From Rhizobium sp. 18055 (GTDB lineage Bacteria > Pseudomonadota > Alphaproteobacteria > Rhizobiales > Rhizobiaceae): a stretch of 64,000 nt of DNA. This document shows, in pieces, positions 37,532 through 45,710 of the stretch (positions are counted from its first letter, which is position 1; each line of letters starts with the position of its first letter). The stretch lies in contig NZ_CACSKD010000007.1 in the NCBI RefSeq assembly GCF_902706285.1, positions 62,001 to 126,000 on the forward strand, given 5' to 3'. The notes under the pieces are model-generated. The model ran no database searches, was not told where the DNA came from, and saw only the letters and a program-made list of their open reading frames with translations. Position numbers and translations under genes: made by a program.

Positions 37532-37816
37532 TTACTTGCCCTTGGCGGCAGCCTTCGCGTCCGGCTTGGCTTCAAGCTTGGCTTCCAGCACGGCAATGCG
37601 TGCCAGAAGTGCGTCGTTCTCGTCGCGGGCCTTGATCGCCATTTCGCGAACGACTTCGAATTCCTCGCGCTTGACGATGTCCATGCTGTTCAGCCAGCGC
37701 TCGGCTTGCGCGCTGAACGCGGTTTCGACTTCCTTGCGCACACCCTGGGCAGCGCCCGCGGCATCGGTCATCAGCTTGGCGAACTCGTCCATGATGCGGT
37801 TGGCGCCTGTCGTCAT
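37532..37816 (-). CDS. ubiK: Ubiquinone biosynthesis accessory factor UbiK (BMFP family)
   Basis: Small coiled-coil protein of 94 residues that in Enterobacteria works with UbiJ to support aerobic ubiquinone synthesis and can fuse membranes in vitro. The long amphipathic region MDEFAKLMTDAAGAAQGVRK is followed by the C-terminal coiled coil MAIKARDENDALLARIAVLE and a Lys/Ala-rich tail. ATG 37816 has GGGAG 10 nt upstream. It is separated from ybjN by 393 bp and divergent from lgt, so probably transcribed alone. Confidence 0.9.
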   Translation of the reverse strand: MTTGANRIMDEFAKLMTDAAGAAQGVRKEVETAFSAQAERWLNSMDIVKREEFEVVREMAIKARDENDALLARIAVLEAKLEAKPDAKAAAKGK

Positions 37817-38031
37817 GGCGGCTTACTCCCTTTGAAATATATCGCTTCCGGCCACTCTCGGCCCTGAAGAATGAGGTAGGGCTTCAATGTTAAGGATGCA
37901 AGCGCTTTGCACTGGATAAGCCGCCGCACCTATATGACATCACTAACAATCACCTTGACCGTCTGTTATGGCAGGGCCATCTTCCGCCCACATCAACGGA
38001 TGGGACCACCTTGCCGACAGCTGCCGATCTC

Positions 38032-38859
38032 ATGGCGATCATGCCTTTTCCCAACATCGACCCGATCGCCTTTGCCATCGGGCCTGTGGCCATTCACTGG
38101 TACGGCCTGGCCTACGTCGCCGGCATCATGCTCGGCTGGTACTACGCCCGCGTTCTCGCCGGCAATGACAGCCTCTGGCCCGGCAATGTCTCGCCGATCA
38201 CCAGGACCCAGCTCGACGACTTCGTCGTCTGGGTAGCGCTCGGCGTCGTGCTCGGCGGCCGTATCGGCTATATCCTGTTCTATGATATGCCGGCGATCAT
38301 CGAGAGCCCGATCCGCGCCATCCAGATCTGGAACGGCGGCATGTCTTTCCACGGCGGTCTCACCGGCACGACGATCGCCATGATCATCTTCGCCCGCCGC
38401 AACCAGATCCCGCTCTGGAACCTGTTCGATATCGTCGCAGCCGTCGTCCCGATCGGCCTGTTCTTCGGCCGCATCGCCAATTTCATCAATGGCGAACTCT
38501 GGGGCCGTCTGGCCGACGTGCCATGGGCCGTGGTCTTCCCGTCAGGTGGCCCCTTCGCTCGCCACCCGAGCCAGCTCTACGAAGCGGGCCTTGAGGGCAT
38601 CGTGCTCGTCGTCGTGCTCGCGGCCCTGATCTACGGCATGCGCGCGCTCAAGACACCCGGTTTTGTTGCCGGCGTCTTCGTCTGCGGCTACGCGCTGTCG
38701 CGCATCTTCGTCGAGTTCTTCCGCGAACCGGATGCCCAGCTCGGCTACCTTCTCGGCACCAACTGGCTGACGATGGGCATGGTCCTGTCGTCGCCGATGA
38801 TCCTGCTCGGCCTCTGGGCCATGATCCGTGCCCGCAGTCAGGCTGCTCTGCAGCCCTGA
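38032..38859 (+). CDS. lgt: Prolipoprotein diacylglyceryl transferase
   Basis: Inner-membrane enzyme moving diacylglycerol from phosphatidylglycerol to the lipobox cysteine of prolipoproteins. About 275 residues with seven membrane segments. Diagnostic motifs: [33 protein letters not shown] and the Lgt signature [14 protein letters not shown], with [10 protein letters not shown] near the C-terminus. ATG 38032 was chosen, although a TTG at 38011 in frame has a slightly better upstream GGGA. First gene of a rightward group ending near prs; one product, the lipoprotein at 42145, is a likely substrate. Confidence 0.96.
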   Translation: MAIMPFPNIDPIAFAIGPVAIHWYGLAYVAGIMLGWYYARVLAGNDSLWPGNVSPITRTQLDDFVVWVALGVVLGGRIGYILFYDMPAIIESPIRAIQIWNGGMSFHGGLTGTTIAMIIFARRNQIPLWNLFDIVAAVVPIGLFFGRIANFINGELWGRLADVPWAVVFPSGGPFARHPSQLYEAGLEGIVLVVVLAALIYGMRALKTPGFVAGVFVCGYALSRIFVEFFREPDAQLGYLLGTNWLTMGMVLSSPMILLGLWAMIRARSQAALQP

Positions 38860-38883
38860 TCTCGGCCATTGGAGGGGGAGAAC

Positions 38884-39984
38884 ATGACCACCGCACTCGG
38901 TGAGAAGATCAAGGCGATCATTCAGGCGAACGGTCCGATCAGCGTCACCGATTACTTCTCGCTGTGCCTGGCCGATCCCGAATACGGCTACTACAAAACG
39001 CGCGAGCCATTCGGCAGCTCTGGCGATTTCGTCACCGCGCCCGAAGTCAGCCAACTGTTCGGCGAGATGATCGGTGTCTTCATCGTCCACGCCTGGCAGC
39101 GCCATGGCACGCCATCGGACGTCCGGCTGGTCGAGATCGGGCCCGGCCGCGGCACGATGATGTCGGACATGCTGCGCGTCGTCGAGCGCCTGGCGCCGCC
39201 GCTGTTCGAGACGATGACCATCCATCTGGTTGAAACCAGCCAGCGCCTGCGCGACGTCCAGCAAGAAACGCTCAGCCACCATGCGGGTCGGATTACCTGG
39301 CACGACGGGTTCGACGAAATCCCCGAAGGCGTCACGCTGGTCGCCGCCAACGAACTGTTCGACGCCATCCCGATCCGCCAGTTCGTGAAGACCGCAACCG
39401 GCTTCCGGGAACGGATGGTTGGTCTCGGCATCGACGATGATCTGGCTTTCGGAGCCGGCATTGCCGGCATTGACCCGCATTTGCTGCCGCCGCACGCGGC
39501 AAGCATGCCCTTGGGCACCCTGTTTGAGATCTCCCCTGCCCGCGAATCCGTCATGGTCGCCATCGCCGATCGCCTCAAGGCCTTCGATGGAACGGCGTTG
39601 GCGATCGATTACGGCCACCTGATCACCGGCTTCGGCGACACGCTGCAGGCCGTGCGCATGCACGAGTTCGACCCGCCGCTTGCCCACCCAGGCGAAGCCG
39701 ACCTGACCAGCCACGTCGACTTTCAGGCACTCGGCGAGACCGCCGTCGCCGCAGGACTGTATGTCAACGGTCAGTTGCATCAGGGCGACTTCCTGGTCGG
39801 GCTCGGCATCCTGGAACGCGCCGCAGCCCTTGGCCGCGAACGCGAACCCCACACCCAGCATATCATCCAGACGGCCGTCGATCGGCTTGCCGGCGAAGGT
39901 GAGGGAAAGATGGGGGAACTCTTCAAGGTGATGGCCGTTTCCCATCCCGCCATCGACCTTATGCCGTTCCGTTCCGTGGATTGA
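38884..39984 (+). CDS. SAM-dependent methyltransferase, MidA/NDUFAF7 family
   Basis: Class I methyltransferase of 366 residues, homologous to mitochondrial NDUFAF7/MidA, which methylates an arginine of a complex I subunit during assembly. N-terminal ISVTDYFSLCLADPEYGYY and GDFVTAPEVSQLFGEMIG are strongly conserved; VRLVEIGPGRGTMMSDMLR is the cofactor-binding loop, and VAANELFDAIPIRQF a further hallmark. ATG 38884 sits behind GGAGGGGGAG, 24 bp after lgt, so the two are co-transcribed. A role in complex I assembly here is inferred from the family. Confidence 0.93.
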   Translation: MTTALGEKIKAIIQANGPISVTDYFSLCLADPEYGYYKTREPFGSSGDFVTAPEVSQLFGEMIGVFIVHAWQRHGTPSDVRLVEIGPGRGTMMSDMLRVVERLAPPLFETMTIHLVETSQRLRDVQQETLSHHAGRITWHDGFDEIPEGVTLVAANELFDAIPIRQFVKTATGFRERMVGLGIDDDLAFGAGIAGIDPHLLPPHAASMPLGTLFEISPARESVMVAIADRLKAFDGTALAIDYGHLITGFGDTLQAVRMHEFDPPLAHPGEADLTSHVDFQALGETAVAAGLYVNGQLHQGDFLVGLGILERAAALGREREPHTQHIIQTAVDRLAGEGEGKMGELFKVMAVSHPAIDLMPFRSVD

Positions 39985-40077
39985 CAGGGCGGGCGCGGCA
40001 GGATCAACATCTCGGCGATCGAAAGCGCTTCGCCTGCTGGAACGGCCGGAACCAAGCAAAAACCAAACTCGGAATCG

Positions 40078-40875
40078 ATGATGACCCATGCGCCCTCCCC
40101 GGAACCGATCCAAAGCGCGCTGCTGAACGAGGCGACCGGCGACGCCATTCTGCATGGCTATTTCACCCGCCAGGGCGGCGTCTCCGACGGCATTTATCGC
40201 GGGCTGAATGTCGGCCTCGGCTCCAATGACGAGCGCGGGAAGGTCGAGGAAAACCGCAGGCGCGTCGCCGGCTGGTTCGAGCTCCCGGTCGAGCGCCTGG
40301 CGACCGTGCATCAGATCCATTCGCCCTACGTCGTCGTCGTCGATGCCGCATACGACGGCACCCGCCAGCAGGCCGACGCCCTGGTCACGGCAACGCCTGG
40401 CATCGCGCTCGGCGTGCTGGCTGCCGATTGCGGCCCGATCCTGTTTGCCGACCCTGAAAACCGTGTCATCGGCGCAGCCCATGCCGGCTGGAAAGGCGCC
40501 TTCACCGGCGTCCTTGAAAACACCATTGAGGCGATGATCAAGCTCGGCGCCAGGCGTGACGCGATCGTCGCCTGCCTTGGCCCGTCGATCAGCAAGGCGA
40601 GCTACGAGGTCGGCCCGGAATTCGTCGAGCGTTTCGTCAGCGAGAACCCGACATACGACCGCTATTTCACCGCCTCCACCAAGCCCGGCCACGCGATGTT
40701 CGACCTTCCCGCATTTACCGTCGATCGGCTGCAAAATGCCGGCGTGCGCGCCGAAAGCCTCGGTCTTTGCACCTATCCCGACAGCGAGCGTTTCTTCTCC
40801 TATCGGCGCACCACGCACAACCAAGAGCCGGACTACGGCCGACAGATTTCTGCAATTGCCATAAGGGAGATGTGA
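40078..40875 (+). CDS. pgeF: Peptidoglycan editing factor PgeF (YfiH/DUF152)
   Basis: Cytoplasmic protein of 265 residues in the multicopper polyphenol oxidase-like (laccase domain) family. In E. coli, PgeF removes wrongly incorporated L-serine from UDP-MurNAc precursors. Characteristic motifs: HGYFTRQGGVSDGIYRGLN, VHQIHS, LAADCGPILFAD and HAGWKGAFTGV, providing the Cys/His metal site. ATG 40078 follows the methyltransferase by 93 bp. The next gene starts 5 bp after its stop. Confidence 0.93.
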   Translation: MMTHAPSPEPIQSALLNEATGDAILHGYFTRQGGVSDGIYRGLNVGLGSNDERGKVEENRRRVAGWFELPVERLATVHQIHSPYVVVVDAAYDGTRQQADALVTATPGIALGVLAADCGPILFADPENRVIGAAHAGWKGAFTGVLENTIEAMIKLGARRDAIVACLGPSISKASYEVGPEFVERFVSENPTYDRYFTASTKPGHAMFDLPAFTVDRLQNAGVRAESLGLCTYPDSERFFSYRRTTHNQEPDYGRQISAIAIREM

Positions 40876-40880
40876 CCGGT

Positions 40881-42032
40881 ATGGGCCTGCACTTCGAAAC
40901 CTCTGAATTCGCCGACCGCCTGACCCGCCTGACACGGCAGATGCAGGACGAAAAGCTCGACGCCGTCCTGCTGTTCGCCCAGGAGAGCATGTACTGGCTG
41001 ACCGGCTACGACACCTTCGGCTACTGCTTCTTCCAGACGCTCGTCGTCAAGTCCGATGGCACGATGGCTCTGCTCACCCGCTCGGCCGATCTACGCCAGG
41101 CCCGGCAGACCTCCATCCTCGACAACATTCATATCTGGGTCGATCGCGTCAACGCCGACCCGACGGTCGATCTCAAGAACCTGCTGATCGAGATGGACCT
41201 GCTTGGCGCCCGCATCGGCATCGAATACGATACCCACGGCATGACCGGGCGTGTTGCCCGGCTGGTCGATGCACAACTGATGGCCTTCGGCCAGATCTCC
41301 GATGCCTCCTATCTCGTCAGCCGTCTGCGCCTGATCAAGAGCCCGGCCGAGATCGCCCATATCGAACGCGCCGCCGCCCTTGCCGACGATGCGCTGGATG
41401 CCGCCATCGCGTTGACGAAAGCCGGGGCAGACGAGGCCGATATCCTTGCTGCGATGCAGGGCGCCGTCTTTGCCGGCGGCGGCGATTATCCTGCCAACGA
41501 GTTCATCATCGGCTCGGGCGTCGATGCCCTGCTCTGCCGCTACAAGGCCGGCCGTCGCAAGCTCGACGCCAACGATCAGCTGACGCTCGAATGGGCCGGC
41601 GTTTTCGCCCATTATCATGTTGCGATGATGCGCACGATCGTCGTCGGCGAACCGAGCTATCGCCACCGCGAGCTCTACAATGCCTGCCTCGAGACCATTC
41701 AGGCGATCGAAACGGTGCTGAAGCCCGGCCACACCTTTGGCGACGTCTTCGATATCCACGCGAGAATCATGGACGAGCGCGGCCTTGCCCGCCACCGGCT
41801 GAATGCCTGCGGTTACTCGCTCGGCGCCCGCTTCTCCCCCTCCTGGATGGAGCACCAGATGTTCCACATCGGCAATCCGCGGCAGATCGAACCCGGCATG
41901 TCGCTGTTCGTCCATATGATCATCATGGATTCCGAAACCGGCACGGCGATGACCCTCGGCCAGACCTATCTCACGACCGATGACGCGCCGCGCGCCCTGT
42001 CACGCCATTCTCTGGATTTCATCAGCGCCTGA
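40881..42032 (+). CDS. M24-fold (creatinase/prolidase-like) enzyme without metal ligands
   Basis: Pita-bread-fold protein of 383 residues with a creatinase N-terminal domain (about 1-150) and an M24 catalytic domain. Aligning the usual five metal ligands from memory, all are replaced: the first Asp by Glu (LTLEWAG), the second by Ala (YHVAMMRT), the GHGIG His by Tyr (GYSLG), and the two C-terminal Glu positions by His (LFVHMII) and a non-acidic residue. This resembles creatinase or ectoine hydrolase rather than a metallo-peptidase. It may hydrolyse a small amidine, lactam or cyclic substrate. ATG 40881 starts 5 bp after pgeF. Confidence 0.88.
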   Translation: MGLHFETSEFADRLTRLTRQMQDEKLDAVLLFAQESMYWLTGYDTFGYCFFQTLVVKSDGTMALLTRSADLRQARQTSILDNIHIWVDRVNADPTVDLKNLLIEMDLLGARIGIEYDTHGMTGRVARLVDAQLMAFGQISDASYLVSRLRLIKSPAEIAHIERAAALADDALDAAIALTKAGADEADILAAMQGAVFAGGGDYPANEFIIGSGVDALLCRYKAGRRKLDANDQLTLEWAGVFAHYHVAMMRTIVVGEPSYRHRELYNACLETIQAIETVLKPGHTFGDVFDIHARIMDERGLARHRLNACGYSLGARFSPSWMEHQMFHIGNPRQIEPGMSLFVHMIIMDSETGTAMTLGQTYLTTDDAPRALSRHSLDFISA

Positions 42033-42144
42033 CGAGTGACAGGCAAGAATCCGCAATTGACAGAGCCACACCCCGGCCTTCATAAAGTTGGCCGGGGCAA
42101 ATATTGCATGGCAACATGCACACGATGAAAGGATGACACGAGGG

Positions 42145-42984
42145 ATGACGCGACTTGCGACAGCGCCCACGCTCATCACCTGCCTTGCCCTGCTTTCAGC
42201 CTGCAACACCACGGATGCCCTGACCCCGCTGGTCGATATCGGCGAGACATCTGGCAGCGTCCGTTCAACGCCTGTCACCCAGGGCGACGTCGAGCGAATG
42301 GCCGGCACGCAGCAGCGTCGCCAGACGTTTTCGTCGCCGCCACAGCAGGGCGGCTATCACCCCGCCTACGCGCAGCAGGAGCCGGCTCAGGGCACCGGCA
42401 CTCCGCCGACCACGATGCAGGCGCAGGCCTACGCGCTCGACGGCCAGACCGCCGAGCCCCCCGCCTCCGCGGCGATCCAGAGCCAGCCTCTGCCAGAGCC
42501 GCAGACCGAAGCCGAACCGGTATCGAACGCGCAAGCCGAAGATCAGGACATCGCCGACGCTGAAGCCAAACAGAAACCGGCAGAACCGGCCCGCACGGCC
42601 ATGCTGACCCCATCCGCCGGCTCGACCGTCCGCTTCCTGCCGATCATCGGCGCTCCTGTTCAGGCCGTGACACCCTTGTCGCGGCAGCTCGGCGCCGAGG
42701 CCCGCTCTCACGGCCTGTCGATCAAGAGTTCCAACGACAACAGCAGCGCCTTCATTCTGAAGGGCTATCTCTCGGCCTTTTCCGACAGCGGCAAGGTGAC
42801 GGTGGTCTATGTCTGGGACGTGCTGGACAACAGCGGCGCCCGGCTGCATCGCATTCAGGGCCAGGAAAGCGTTCCGTCCGAAGCCACAGACCCATGGGCA
42901 GCCGTTCCGGCCTCCGTCATGCAGCAAATCGCATCGAAGACGATCACCGAGTTTTCGTCGTGGCGGGATGCTCGCGGCGGTTAA
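42145..42984 (+). CDS. Putative lipoprotein of unknown function
   Basis: Predicted lipoprotein of 279 residues: a short signal ends in the lipobox LLSAC at about residues 16-20. A long Pro/Gln/Ala-rich, low-complexity section (about 50-150) suggests an extended periplasmic linker. A more structured C-terminal part includes VRFLPIIGAPVQAVTPLSRQL and YVWDVLDNSGARLHRIQGQE. No function is known to me; similar proteins occur next to prs in rhizobia. The start is uncertain between 42133 and 42145. Lgt, encoded 4 kb upstream, would lipidate it. Confidence 0.8.
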   Translation: MTRLATAPTLITCLALLSACNTTDALTPLVDIGETSGSVRSTPVTQGDVERMAGTQQRRQTFSSPPQQGGYHPAYAQQEPAQGTGTPPTTMQAQAYALDGQTAEPPASAAIQSQPLPEPQTEAEPVSNAQAEDQDIADAEAKQKPAEPARTAMLTPSAGSTVRFLPIIGAPVQAVTPLSRQLGAEARSHGLSIKSSNDNSSAFILKGYLSAFSDSGKVTVVYVWDVLDNSGARLHRIQGQESVPSEATDPWAAVPASVMQQIASKTITEFSSWRDARGG

Positions 42985-43090
42985 GCCACAAGCTTTTTGG
43001 AAATATAAAGGCGCGAGTCGCCTTTGCCCTTGCATTCGGGAACAAGCTGGCTAAAAAGCGCGGCTATCAGCAGGCAACAGGCGGACCAAG

Positions 43091-44023
43091 ATGAAGGTTT
43101 TCGCAGGCAATTCGAACCGGCACCTCGCCGAAACGATCTGCAACTATCTCAACGTGCCCTTGGGCAGAGCAACGGTCCGAAGATTTGCCGACCAGGAAAT
43201 CTTCGTGGAAATTCAGGAAAACGTGCGCGGCGAGGATGTCTTCCTCGTGCAATCGACGTCGTTCCCGACCAATGACCATTTGATGGAACTGCTCATCATG
43301 ATCGACGCCATGCGCCGGTCGTCGGCACGCCGCATCACGGCAGTGCTTCCCTATTTCGGCTACGCCCGCCAGGATCGCCGCGCGTCCGGCCGCACCCCGA
43401 TTTCGGCAAAGCTGGTCGCCAACCTGATCACCGAGGCCGGCGCCGACCGCGTGCTGACACTCGACCTGCATGCAGGCCAGATCCAGGGCTTCTTCGATAT
43501 CCCGACCGATAACCTCTATGCCGTGCCGGTACTTACCCGCGACATCAAGGCAAACTACGACATCAGCAACGTGACGGTGGTCTCGCCTGACGTCGGCGGC
43601 GTTGTTCGCGCCCGTGCGCTGGCAAAACGTCTCGACTGTCTGCTGGCGATCGTCGACAAACGTCGCGACCGCCCGGGTGAATCCGAAGTCATGAACATCA
43701 TCGGCGAAGTCGCCGGCAAGGATTGCATTCTGGTCGACGATATCGTCGATTCCGGCGGCACTCTCTGCAATGCAGCCGATGCATTGCTGGCGCAGGGTGC
43801 AGCCAGCGTTACCGCCTACATCACCCACGGCGTTCTGTCGGGCGGCGCGGTCACCCGCATCACCTCGTCGAAGCTGCGCGAGCTTGTGATCACCGACTCC
43901 ATTCAGCCGACGACGGCCGTGCAGTCCGCCCACAACATCCGCGTCATCAGCACTGCCAACCTGATCGGCGAGGCCATCAACCGCACGAACCAGGAAGAAT
44001 CGGTCTCCAGTCTGTTCGACTGA
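43091..44023 (+). CDS. prs: Ribose-phosphate pyrophosphokinase
   Basis: Makes phosphoribosyl pyrophosphate from ribose-5-phosphate and ATP, supplying nucleotide, histidine and tryptophan synthesis. Full length at 310 residues. The flexible and ATP-binding loops include [37 protein letters not shown] and the catalytic-loop [18 protein letters not shown]; the PRPP-binding motif is [17 protein letters not shown] 43091 ([14 protein letters not shown]) is the standard start. It lies 106 bp after the lipoprotein gene. Confidence 0.97.
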   Translation: MKVFAGNSNRHLAETICNYLNVPLGRATVRRFADQEIFVEIQENVRGEDVFLVQSTSFPTNDHLMELLIMIDAMRRSSARRITAVLPYFGYARQDRRASGRTPISAKLVANLITEAGADRVLTLDLHAGQIQGFFDIPTDNLYAVPVLTRDIKANYDISNVTVVSPDVGGVVRARALAKRLDCLLAIVDKRRDRPGESEVMNIIGEVAGKDCILVDDIVDSGGTLCNAADALLAQGAASVTAYITHGVLSGGAVTRITSSKLRELVITDSIQPTTAVQSAHNIRVISTANLIGEAINRTNQEESVSSLFD

Positions 44024-44034
44024 ACCGAAACCGA

Positions 44035-44181
44035 ATGCCGGATCATCCTGCGATTGAGTGGATCTTCCGCGGCGGCGAAGCTATGGGCACTATCGACCCG
44101 AAGCGCGCTGCTTTCATCCAAAGCCAATGGGACAACGCTTCCGGCATGCAATTCACGCCGGAAGCACGATCGCTCTTCTAG
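44035..44181 (+). CDS. Possible small hypothetical protein downstream of prs
   Basis: Frame of 48 codons starting 11 bp after prs. Third codon positions are rich in G and C, as in real genes here, and its TAG stop overlaps the stop of the convergent gene inside CTAG. There is no Shine-Dalgarno before the first ATG, and no family is recognised. It could be a real small gene, with ATG 44083 as an alternative start, or chance. Confidence 0.3.
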   Translation: MPDHPAIEWIFRGGEAMGTIDPKRAAFIQSQWDNASGMQFTPEARSLF

Positions 44182-45629
44182 TTGGCGCCCTTGATCACCT
44201 GGCCGTTGACCGTGACCGAACCGTCGCGAGTGACACTGACGTCCCAGCGCTGGCGGCCATCGGGATCGGCCTTGCCGAAGCCCTTGACCATCATCAGACC
44301 GAAGGACACCTGGTTGAGCTCCGGGTTGGCCTTGGCCAATTCCTGGATCGCCGTCAGCGTCTTGTCGAAGTCGCGCACCAGGATCGATGCGTTCATCGAA
44401 TAGTCGGTCTTCGACAGCGGCGTGCCCCGAACCTCGCCTGAAACCTCGACATCATAGACGCTGGAGCGCGCCGAAATCTTCGGGAACTCCACCACCATGC
44501 CGCCGGAAATCAGCTTCTCGAACATCTTGTCCGTCTCGGCGTCCGTTTTCTTCTTTTCGTCCGACAGATCGATCTTCATCAACTCGTCGCCAAAGGCGGC
44601 GGCGTTGATCTCCGGGAACGCCATCTGGACCTGCATTTCGCTCGGAACGAAAGCCGCATACATCTCGGGAACCAGTGCGCTCTCGAAGCTGATCTGCTTG
44701 GCAGCCATGCCGACATCGAAACGCATGGCGTCGGTCGGGCCGCTCATGCCGATGGTGTAGTCGATGGTGTCGGCGCCACCGTTTCCTGCCACGCTGGTAA
44801 CGCTGACCTTGTTGAGCGTCACCGTTTCGTTGAGGCTGGTCATCAAGGGAAATGCCTTGCTCACCATCTCCTTGAACACTTTGCTCTCGGCCCGGCGGAG
44901 CCGCTTCTGGTCGGAATGCTCGATCAGGAAGGCGACGATATCGCGGATATTCTTCACGGACACGCCATTGACCGCTGCCGCAAAATCGACCGAGTCGGCG
45001 CGGATTTCGACAGGCGGCACTTCCTTGCCACTGATCTTCTCGACAAAGGAAGCGATCGTGCCGCTGCCTGCAAAATTGGTTCGCCCCGGCATTTCGCTGT
45101 CCGAGGACGTCAGCTTGTAGTTGGAAGGGCCGGTCTCGGCGCTGACCTCTTCCTGCTCGGTCTTCGAGGAGAAGCGAACAGCCTTGCTCGAAAAATCGCC
45201 CGACTTCAGATAGCTGATGGCGGGATCGAAGACACCCTTCGAAACCAGTGAATCGATCGCATAGGAGAAATCCGTCTTCGGCTGGCCAGCCGCCGTGAAG
45301 CTGCCGGAGACGTCAAGCGAATTGGTCCCCTCGATGGTCCAGAGGCCGCTCTCTTCGGGTGTCGCGAAAATCGACCATGGCGCGAGGCCGTTGATCGTAA
45401 AGCTGGCCGGATCGACCTTCTGCAGCAGCTTTGCAAAATCATAGACGATCTCGTACCGCGTCCCGGCGGGATTCACGGTGATGAAGCTCTTGCCCACCTT
45501 TCTGGGCAGCAGCTTCGACAAGTTCGTCTCGATGTCCTTGGCGCCCTGCTGGTTGATATCGACAGCCGACGCCGTCGAGGCCAATCCCAGAACAATCGCA
45601 CTGACGGCCGTTATCATCTTGAACTGCAT
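44178..45629 (-). CDS. Exported periplasmic protein of unknown function
   Basis: Protein of 483 residues with a signal peptide (MITAVSAIVLGLASTASA) and no further membrane segment. The mature part is beta-rich, with repeated patterns of strand-like segments carrying paired Ser/Thr, such as FTINGLAPWSIFATPEES and TIDYTIGMSGPTDAMRFDVG, suggesting a large beta-fold of the kind seen in DUF945/DUF2125-type periplasmic proteins; I cannot confirm a family. Transcribed leftward alone, convergent with prs. Confidence 0.82.
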   Translation of the reverse strand: MQFKMITAVSAIVLGLASTASAVDINQQGAKDIETNLSKLLPRKVGKSFITVNPAGTRYEIVYDFAKLLQKVDPASFTINGLAPWSIFATPEESGLWTIEGTNSLDVSGSFTAAGQPKTDFSYAIDSLVSKGVFDPAISYLKSGDFSSKAVRFSSKTEQEEVSAETGPSNYKLTSSDSEMPGRTNFAGSGTIASFVEKISGKEVPPVEIRADSVDFAAAVNGVSVKNIRDIVAFLIEHSDQKRLRRAESKVFKEMVSKAFPLMTSLNETVTLNKVSVTSVAGNGGADTIDYTIGMSGPTDAMRFDVGMAAKQISFESALVPEMYAAFVPSEMQVQMAFPEINAAAFGDELMKIDLSDEKKKTDAETDKMFEKLISGGMVVEFPKISARSSVYDVEVSGEVRGTPLSKTDYSMNASILVRDFDKTLTAIQELAKANPELNQVSFGLMMVKGFGKADPDGRQRWDVSVTRDGSVTVNGQVIKGAN

Positions 45630-45710
45630 GCTGAACCTCTCCGTACCAATCGAGGGCGCATGTGAAGTCTAAGGCCCTGCCCTGTCAACCCAGCCGTGCG
45701 CCCGGAACGA

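Noticed and set aside
38542..40935. Open frame of 797 codons on the minus strand
   Set aside because: It spans the antisense of lgt, the methyltransferase and pgeF, all clearly real on the plus strand.
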